This document shows, piece after piece, positions 45,013-49,747 of a stretch of 49,747 nt of DNA (the first letter of the stretch is position 1; every line of letters begins with the position of its first letter). The stretch is from Deinococcus roseus (GTDB taxonomy: Bacteria > Deinococcota > Deinococci > Deinococcales > Deinococcaceae). The DNA lies in assembly GCF_014646895.1 (NCBI RefSeq), contig NZ_BMOD01000030.1, positions 1 to 49,747 on the forward strand, read 5' to 3'. The position numbers and the translations under genes are program-made. The notes beneath the pieces were generated by a model. That model was not told the origin of the DNA, did not search any database, and was given only the letters and a program-made list of their open reading frames with translations.

Positions 45013-47223
45013 TTAAGGGTAGCTGACCACGTTGCTGGGGGCGGTGTTGGTTCCAGGGATGGGCACCGCTGCGCCCGTGGTGTTGATCACGTTGCTGATG
45101 GTGCCGTTGTTGCCCAGAGAAACCGTCAGCAGGCTGTGGAATTTCACGTTGGCGTTGTTGGGCACTTCCACACCGCGAGAAGCCACAATGCCCGTGCTGG
45201 TTCCGCCGATGTTGAAGAAGCAGTAGACGCCCAGCCCCCAGGCTTCGTGGCTGGTGACGTTGCTGGCCACTTTGTAGGAGGCGTAGCCGTTGGTGCCAGC
45301 ACCGCTGCTCCACACGCCCTGGCTGGGCACGTCGTAGGGCATTTCGTTCTGGAAGAAGATGGTTTTGCCGCCCTGGCCGTTCCAGATCACTTCGTGTTTC
45401 TGGTAGTGTTCCACAAAGAGACCGGTGGCCAGCACGTTGTTGCCGTTCACGATCACGCCGGTGTCTGCGGTGTTGATGTTCCAGCCGGTGGGAGAGTTGC
45501 CGTGGTCTGCACGCCAGGCCCAGATGTGGTCGATGATGGCGTTGCTGCTGTTCACGATCAGGCTGGTGGTGGCTTTCCCGGCCACTGCGCCCCCGATGCG
45601 GAAGTACACGTCTTGCACGCTGGTGGGGTTGGCGGCGTGGCTGGTGTTCGCTCCGGCCTGCCCGATGGTCAGCAGGGCTGCAGAGTTGGTGGTGCCTGCA
45701 TCGAACAGCAGGTCAGAGATGCGTACACCATCCACATCTGCAACGGTCATGGCGTTGATGCCGCCATCCGGGATCAGGGTGGCCAGGCCAATCCCCATCA
45801 CCACGGTGTTGGCACGGGTGACATTGAGGGTCTGGTTCAGGTGGTACACGCCGGGGGTGAAGAACAGGTTGAGGCCCTGTTGCAAAGCCTGATTGAGGGT
45901 GGCGGCGCTGTCGCTGGGTTTTGCAACATAGAACTGGCTCATGGGCAGAGAGGTTCCAGCGGTGTTGGGCCAGGTGGCTCCGCTGCTGTTGGTCCTCAGG
46001 TTGGGCAGGAACACCCGGTATTTGCCGTCTGACTGGATGTACAGGTAGGGCTTCTCGCGGGTGACGGGGGTGGTGGCCAGGGTGGTGTGCACGGGGCTGG
46101 GGAAGGCGTTGGCGGGTGCTCCGGTCACGCCAGAGAACACCATGTTCCACACGCCGCCTGCCCAGCTGCCGATGTTGCTGTCCCGGGTGTACCACTGCTG
46201 CTGGGAGCCGGAAACAATTTGCCCATCCACGCGGCTGTCTGCCAGGTAGCCACCGCTGGCGTAGCCCTGTCCGCCGTCCATGTTGGAGGGACCGAGCGCC
46301 ATGTTGCCCCGGATGTGCACGCGGCGCATGGGGGCTGCCTGAGACACGGCCCAGCGGGTGCTGCCATTTTCAGGGAGCACGGCGAGGTTTTCCACCGAGC
46401 GCCAGAAGTTCTGGGTGGCGTTGGATTCGTCTCCGAAGTTCCAGCCGCTGTCCACGTTGATGTTGCGGGTGAGGGTCACATCGTCCGGGTTCAGGCCCAG
46501 ACCTGCCAGGTGGGTGTAAAAGCCCACGTTGGCCCACACATTGTAGGTGCCGGGTTTGAACAGGAAGGCAAAACGCTGGTTGCCGAATTGCGCACTGGAA
46601 TTCTTGACGTAAGGGGTGAAAGCATTGTCCAGTGCTGCCTGAACTGTGGCTGCCGATTCGGTGGGACTGAAGATCCTGACGTTGGGGCCAAAGTCCGGGG
46701 TGTCAGAGGTGGGCAGGGTGGTGGTGCTTGCCGTTTTGATGCCGAATTCCCACAGGGAGTAACCGTATTGGGTGCCGCGCTGGGTTCCGGTCAGGCGCAC
46801 ATAACGACCAGATCCGGTCACACTGAGAATCTGGTTGCCACCGGTGCTGGTGGTGGTGCTGTAAATCTGGGTCCAGCCGCCGGTTCCGGTGTTGGAGACT
46901 TCAATTTTGAAGGCCTTTCCGTAAGCAGCTTCCCAGTTGAGGTTGATTTCACACAGGTTCTGCACGCTGCCCAGGTCCACCTGAATCCACTGGGGATCGG
47001 AAAACTGACTGGACCAGCGGGTTCCGGTGTTGCCATCAAAAGCTGCATTGGCAGGGGTCCCAGAATTTTCGATGCTGGAGGCAGAGTAGGTTTTGCCCAG
47101 GGCCACGTTGGCGGTGTTGCAGACGGCTTGCTGGCTGAAAGCACTGTCGGTGGGGGAAATCTGGGTGCCGCAACTGCCCAGCAGGGCGAGAAGTCCAGTC
47201 ATCAGCAGGGTGTGTTTACGCAT
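45013..47223 (-). CDS. Secreted protein, F5/8-type-C carbohydrate-binding plus beta-helix domain
   Basis: About 736 residues. Signal peptide with lipobox LLALLGSC near residue 18. Residues 35-165 are a discoidin/CBM32-like domain: NVALGKTYSASS, NAAFDGNTGTRWSSQFSDPQWIQVDLG, YVRLTGTQRGT. From about 175 a right-handed beta-helix follows (FKPGTYNVWANVGFYTHLAGLG, IDHIWAWRADHG, FFTPGVYHLNQTL), with two PGTYN/PGVYH starts as in GH55 or GH87-type double-helix enzymes. It probably attacks a beta- or alpha-glucan outside the cell. GGAGG precedes the ATG. The LacI gene and its operators next door likely control it. Confidence 0.82.
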   Translation of the reverse strand: MRKHTLLMTGLLALLGSCGTQISPTDSAFSQQAVCNTANVALGKTYSASSIENSGTPANAAFDGNTGTRWSSQFSDPQWIQVDLGSVQNLCEINLNWEAAYGKAFKIEVSNTGTGGWTQIYSTTTSTGGNQILSVTGSGRYVRLTGTQRGTQYGYSLWEFGIKTASTTTLPTSDTPDFGPNVRIFSPTESAATVQAALDNAFTPYVKNSSAQFGNQRFAFLFKPGTYNVWANVGFYTHLAGLGLNPDDVTLTRNINVDSGWNFGDESNATQNFWRSVENLAVLPENGSTRWAVSQAAPMRRVHIRGNMALGPSNMDGGQGYASGGYLADSRVDGQIVSGSQQQWYTRDSNIGSWAGGVWNMVFSGVTGAPANAFPSPVHTTLATTPVTREKPYLYIQSDGKYRVFLPNLRTNSSGATWPNTAGTSLPMSQFYVAKPSDSAATLNQALQQGLNLFFTPGVYHLNQTLNVTRANTVVMGIGLATLIPDGGINAMTVADVDGVRISDLLFDAGTTNSAALLTIGQAGANTSHAANPTSVQDVYFRIGGAVAGKATTSLIVNSSNAIIDHIWAWRADHGNSPTGWNINTADTGVIVNGNNVLATGLFVEHYQKHEVIWNGQGGKTIFFQNEMPYDVPSQGVWSSGAGTNGYASYKVASNVTSHEAWGLGVYCFFNIGGTSTGIVASRGVEVPNNANVKFHSLLTVSLGNNGTISNVINTTGAAVPIPGTNTAPSNVVSYP

Positions 47224-47474
47224 GGGATCCTCCAGAAAAGTGCGCAAAATCGGGGGCGCAGAAAAATGGGCGTGAAGGGGCCTTCAGGGCAAATCAAAGC
47301 CCTGTTGGAATGGCTGAAAAAGCTGTCTGAAAAACACACTGGTGTTTTCAGGGAACACACAGACCGGCCAGTGCAGTGCAGGTCTGAAGGTGCCGATTTG
47401 GGGCATGAAAGCGGGCCGCTGGCAGGGGCAAAGACGGCAGGAAAGTGAAAGCAGAATTGTCTGTGTACTGCTGT

Positions 47475-47526
47475 AATGTAGCGCTAAAATGAAAAAAATG
47501 CAAGAGGGGAATTGTACCGCTAAAAT
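47475..47526. promoter_or_regulatory. Divergent promoter region with two LacI-type operator repeats
   Basis: On the minus strand TTGCAT (47498-47503) and TACATT (47475-47480) are 17 bases apart and form the beta-helix gene's promoter. TGTAGCGCTAAAAT (47477-47490) and TGTACCGCTAAAAT (47513-47526) are direct copies 36 bp apart; the first overlaps the -10 box and is centred on TAGCGCTA, a usual LacI-family core. Confidence 0.7.
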
Positions 47527-47587
47527 ACTGGCGCACCGTTCAAGTTTGTGGGAGAATGCAGCCAGACCGAGAAAGAGGTTTGATGCC

Positions 47588-48631
47588 ATGACCCTGACCC
47601 CTCCCGATTCCACCCCCGTGACCCTGGACGCTGTTGCCAGACAGGCGGGTGTCTCCCCCATGACGGTTTCCAACGTGATCAACGGGAAAACCAACGTGCG
47701 CCCCGCCACCCGTGAACGGGTGCTGGAAGCCATCCAGGCCACCGGCTACCGGGTCAACCCCATGGCCCGTGCGCTGGCTGGAGGTCGCAGCCGCATCATC
47801 AGTGTGTTCACCCCACAGCTCAACAAGCCTTACGCTTCAGAAGTGGTGCAGGGGGCAGCCCGAGCAGCCGAAACCCTCAATTACGACCTGGTGGTGATGA
47901 TGCTGGTGGAGAACAACACCTCGGACCTCTCCATGATGACCCGCCTGTCCAGCGGTGCCCTGCTGATTCAGCCTTCCAGCGAAGGACGCTGGAAACACAC
48001 CGATTTGCCCAATCAGGTGGTCAGCGTGGACGGACCCGGAGACCGCCCCCTCATGGTGGACAATTACGGTGGGGCCTGTCAGGCCATGCAGCACCTGTTT
48101 TCACTCGGGCACACCCGCATTGGCTTCATCAGCGGCCTGAAAGACGAGGGCAGAGAACCCGACACCCTGCTCCCCACCCCCAACCCGGACCGCAACGACG
48201 CCGACGAACGCTACAGGGGCTACCTGGACAGCATGCTGCAGGCAGGCTTTTCTGTCCCCGAAAATTACATCCGGCACGGAGATTACACCAAGCTCAGTGG
48301 AGAGGAAGCAGCCCGTCATCTGCTTTCCCTTCCTGATCCTCCCACAGCCCTTTTTGTTTCCGGGGACCAGATGGCGCTGGGGGCCATTCACATGGCGCAG
48401 GACCTGGGCTTTCAGGTGCCTGGGGACATCTCGGTGGTGGGCTTTGATGACCTGCCCATTGCAGCCGCGTCCCGTCCAGCCCTCACCACCATTCGCCAGC
48501 CTTTGCAACTGATGGGAGAGGTGGCCGTGCAAATGCTGGTGTCCCTGATCGAGGGCCAGACCCCCGAACAGCCTGGCCCTTTCCCCACCGAACTGGTGGT
48601 GCGGGAATCCACGGCTGCACCCAGAGGGTAA
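47588..48631 (+). CDS. LacI-family transcriptional regulator
   Basis: A 347-residue repressor. The HTH is VTLDAVARQAGVSPMTVSNVING (about residues 14-36) with the hinge helix NPMARALAGG; the sensor domain of periplasmic-binding type follows, with VSGDQMALGAIH and ISVVGFDDLPIAAASRPALTTIRQP. The ATG at 47588 has AAAGAGG upstream at a longish distance. It is divergent from the beta-helix gene and very likely represses it, and itself, through the TGTAGCGCTAAAAT repeats until a sugar made from the polysaccharide binds. Confidence 0.93.
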   Translation: MTLTPPDSTPVTLDAVARQAGVSPMTVSNVINGKTNVRPATRERVLEAIQATGYRVNPMARALAGGRSRIISVFTPQLNKPYASEVVQGAARAAETLNYDLVVMMLVENNTSDLSMMTRLSSGALLIQPSSEGRWKHTDLPNQVVSVDGPGDRPLMVDNYGGACQAMQHLFSLGHTRIGFISGLKDEGREPDTLLPTPNPDRNDADERYRGYLDSMLQAGFSVPENYIRHGDYTKLSGEEAARHLLSLPDPPTALFVSGDQMALGAIHMAQDLGFQVPGDISVVGFDDLPIAAASRPALTTIRQPLQLMGEVAVQMLVSLIEGQTPEQPGPFPTELVVRESTAAPRG

Positions 48632-48774
48632 CTTCAAGAGCAAAACCCGATGCTGAAGAGGCCCATCAGGAAAAGCATGGGGGTCAGGGCCACCCCCATC
48701 CGGCACCGACGGACTTGCCCTTTCCCCTGCAGAGCCCCGACCTGCCTACCAGCCTCCCACCCTCTACTGCTTTC

Positions 48775-48803
48775 AGCAGAAGTGAGTTTAACTCACTTCT
48801 GCT
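48775..48803. terminator. Inverted repeat after the LacI gene
   Basis: AGCAGAAGTGAGTT/AACTCACTTCTGCT (14-bp arms, one central base). The T-run is missing, so its use as terminator is uncertain. The rest of 48632-48938 shows no gene; it includes a CACCCTCTACTGCTTT copy (48758-48773). Confidence 0.5.
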
Positions 48804-48938
48804 TGAGCAAAGCGAATGGAAAGGTCAGGACACGAAAGCGAGGTTTAAACAACATCTGCTCAGGTCAGTAGAAAGTGGGGCAATGGCAAAACCTGACCAC
48901 CAGCATCAGCCTGGGCTTCGAACCGGTTTGATCCTCCT

Positions 48939-49232
48939 TCATTGAGCTGCATTCCCTGCCATCTGCTGATTCGCCCCCCCTTCTCGCAGGCCGGTCACCT
49001 GACCGCGAATCCAGTTCAGGGTGACCGGGCTTCCTTTGCCCTGAGCCTCCCCCATTTCGATGTCCACAGGGTGCTGGACAGGGTGCAGGCTGGTGCGTTC
49101 CCAGAAACGCCAGAGGGTCTGGTGCCAGGGCTCCGGGATCTGGTGAAGGGTGATGTGGGTGTGCAGGCTGGGCAAGGATGATGTGGGATCAACCCAGCCC
49201 TGAAAGTCCCCTGTCATGGAGCCATCATCCAT
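48939..49232 (-). CDS. Hypothetical protein, probably a fragment
   Basis: A 97-residue frame with no ribosome site at its start. It contains LHTHITLHQIPEPWH, which recalls the HxTL motif of 2H phosphoesterases (LigT/2'-5' RNA ligase), but no second motif is seen. A run of seven C's on the plus strand (48974-48980) crosses its end; a one-base slip there would open a longer tail. It may be a broken remnant. Function unknown. Confidence 0.35.
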   Translation of the reverse strand: MDDGSMTGDFQGWVDPTSSLPSLHTHITLHQIPEPWHQTLWRFWERTSLHPVQHPVDIEMGEAQGKGSPVTLNWIRGQVTGLREGGANQQMAGNAAQ

Positions 49233-49627
49233 GCAGAAGCCATGAACTGTTTTGCGGGATCATTCACCTCAACATCTTGAGCTTTCTGGTGTTGAAGACC
49301 CTCCTGAGCATGACCATTGATCTGGGTTGTTTTAAAGAAAGTGATGCTCTGGACACAAAAAAGCATATGTCAATGGTGGGGATTGGTTTTCCCGGTGAAG
49401 ATGAATGATTTAATGTGCACAATCCATGATTCAGCATCTGGGGCAAAACAAAAGCTTGCTTGCATGGATCTGTATGCAATAGAAACAGCTCGATGTGATG
49501 CCACAAAGGAATTTGACCCAAAAGAAGAATCAATTTCATTGCTGAGAGCCAGCAATCCACAATGCGCGTGCTGAATTGTATAGGTTGATGGTCGCTTGTT
49601 TTTTATTTTTCAATATCATGAAGTGGT
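49233..49627. other. AT-richer stretch without a supportable gene
   Basis: Base composition drops compared with the rest of the window. Open frames of 85 and 98 codons exist on both strands but lack ribosome sites and recognisable protein features. Likely non-coding or decayed DNA. Confidence 0.4.
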
Positions 49628-49669
49628 ATGAAAAAAATCTTCCTTATCGCTGGTATTTCTGCGCTCTAA
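49628..49669 (+). other. Orphan signal-peptide start, 13 codons
   Basis: ATG AAA AAA ATC reads MKKIFLIAGISAL and then stops with TAA. It looks exactly like the first third of a Sec signal peptide. There is only a weak purine site before it. Possibly the beginning of a gene cut by a mutation or rearrangement; no continuation was found in the other frames. Confidence 0.3.
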
Positions 49670-49747
49670 GTACAGGACAAAATTTTGATGGCAGGGGCGT
49701 AAAAGCGCCGCTGGGTGAGCACTCTGACCAGGTGCCCCAGGCCTAAC
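49666..49747 (-). CDS. Possible C-terminal end of a gene entering from the right edge
   Basis: From the window edge the frame reads LGLGHLVRVLTQRRFYAPAI and then KILSCT to TAG (49666-49668). The sequence looks protein-like, with a return to normal base composition, but the family cannot be read from 26 residues. Confidence 0.25.
   Translation of the reverse strand, partial: LGLGHLVRVLTQRRFYAPAIKILSCT

Overview
The window reads as chromosomal DNA of a moderately GC-rich Deinococcus-like heterotroph. The taxon is inferred, from a DUF2382-type stress protein, bacterial-type glyQS under a glycine T-box, several starts that look leaderless (a -10 box 6-7 bases before the ATG, a habit described for Deinococcus), and a heavy load of sugar importers and glycoside hydrolases. 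No 16S, tRNA, phage, transposase or CRISPR was seen. The two window edges cut genes.

Layout. 1-2.3 kb: edge of a sugar-binding protein gene; a short-chain dehydrogenase divergent from its TetR-type repressor, with twin 15-bp palindromic operators. 2.3-8.1 kb: an ABC sugar importer (binding protein and two MalF/MalG-type permeases, no ATPase gene) divergent from a GH31 alpha-glucosidase. 8.1-15.5 kb: a second importer of the peptide/oligosaccharide (family 5) type, headed by an array of CTGAACGTTCAG palindromes: binding protein, DppB-like permease, a fused DppC-DppD permease/ATPase, a DppF-like ATPase, then a mosaic of short repeats and a secreted GH71/GH99-like hydrolase. 15.8-17.8 kb: DHFR/RibD-like reductase divergent from a second TetR, a perfect 24-bp-arm inverted repeat, and a HAD phosphatase. 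18.1-24.3 kb: pflB-pflA, an aldo/keto reductase, a nitronate monooxygenase-like flavoprotein. 24.3-27.6 kb: glyQ-glyS with T-box leader and promoter. 27.6-32.6 kb: small accessory genes, including a YD-repeat protein gene interrupted by two in-frame stops, an astacin-type lipoprotein protease, a lipoprotein and a pseudo-receiver lacking the phosphoacceptor Asp. 32.7-36.3 kb: an OmpR-type two-component pair joined by a 15-bp tandem repeat, a flavin oxidoreductase and a SRPBCC protein. 36.4-42.4 kb: direct repeats, a class A beta-lactamase-like serine hydrolase, tandem hairpins, a GH63-like glucosidase and the DUF2382 protein. 42.6-48.6 kb: a cytosolic LacI-type sensor fused to GGDEF, a secreted F5/8-type-C plus beta-helix protein and its divergent LacI regulator. 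48.6-49.7 kb: a low-information, partly AT-rich end with only fragments.

The common theme is uptake and hydrolysis of oligosaccharides, each module having its own local operators. GH31, GH63, the GH99-like enzyme and the beta-helix protein cover probable alpha-glucoside and polysaccharide breakdown, and the LacI-GGDEF protein may tie sugar sensing to c-di-GMP. Pyruvate formate-lyase adds an anaerobic outlet for the pyruvate produced.

All family calls come from reading motifs. No database search was possible, so substrates are inferred.
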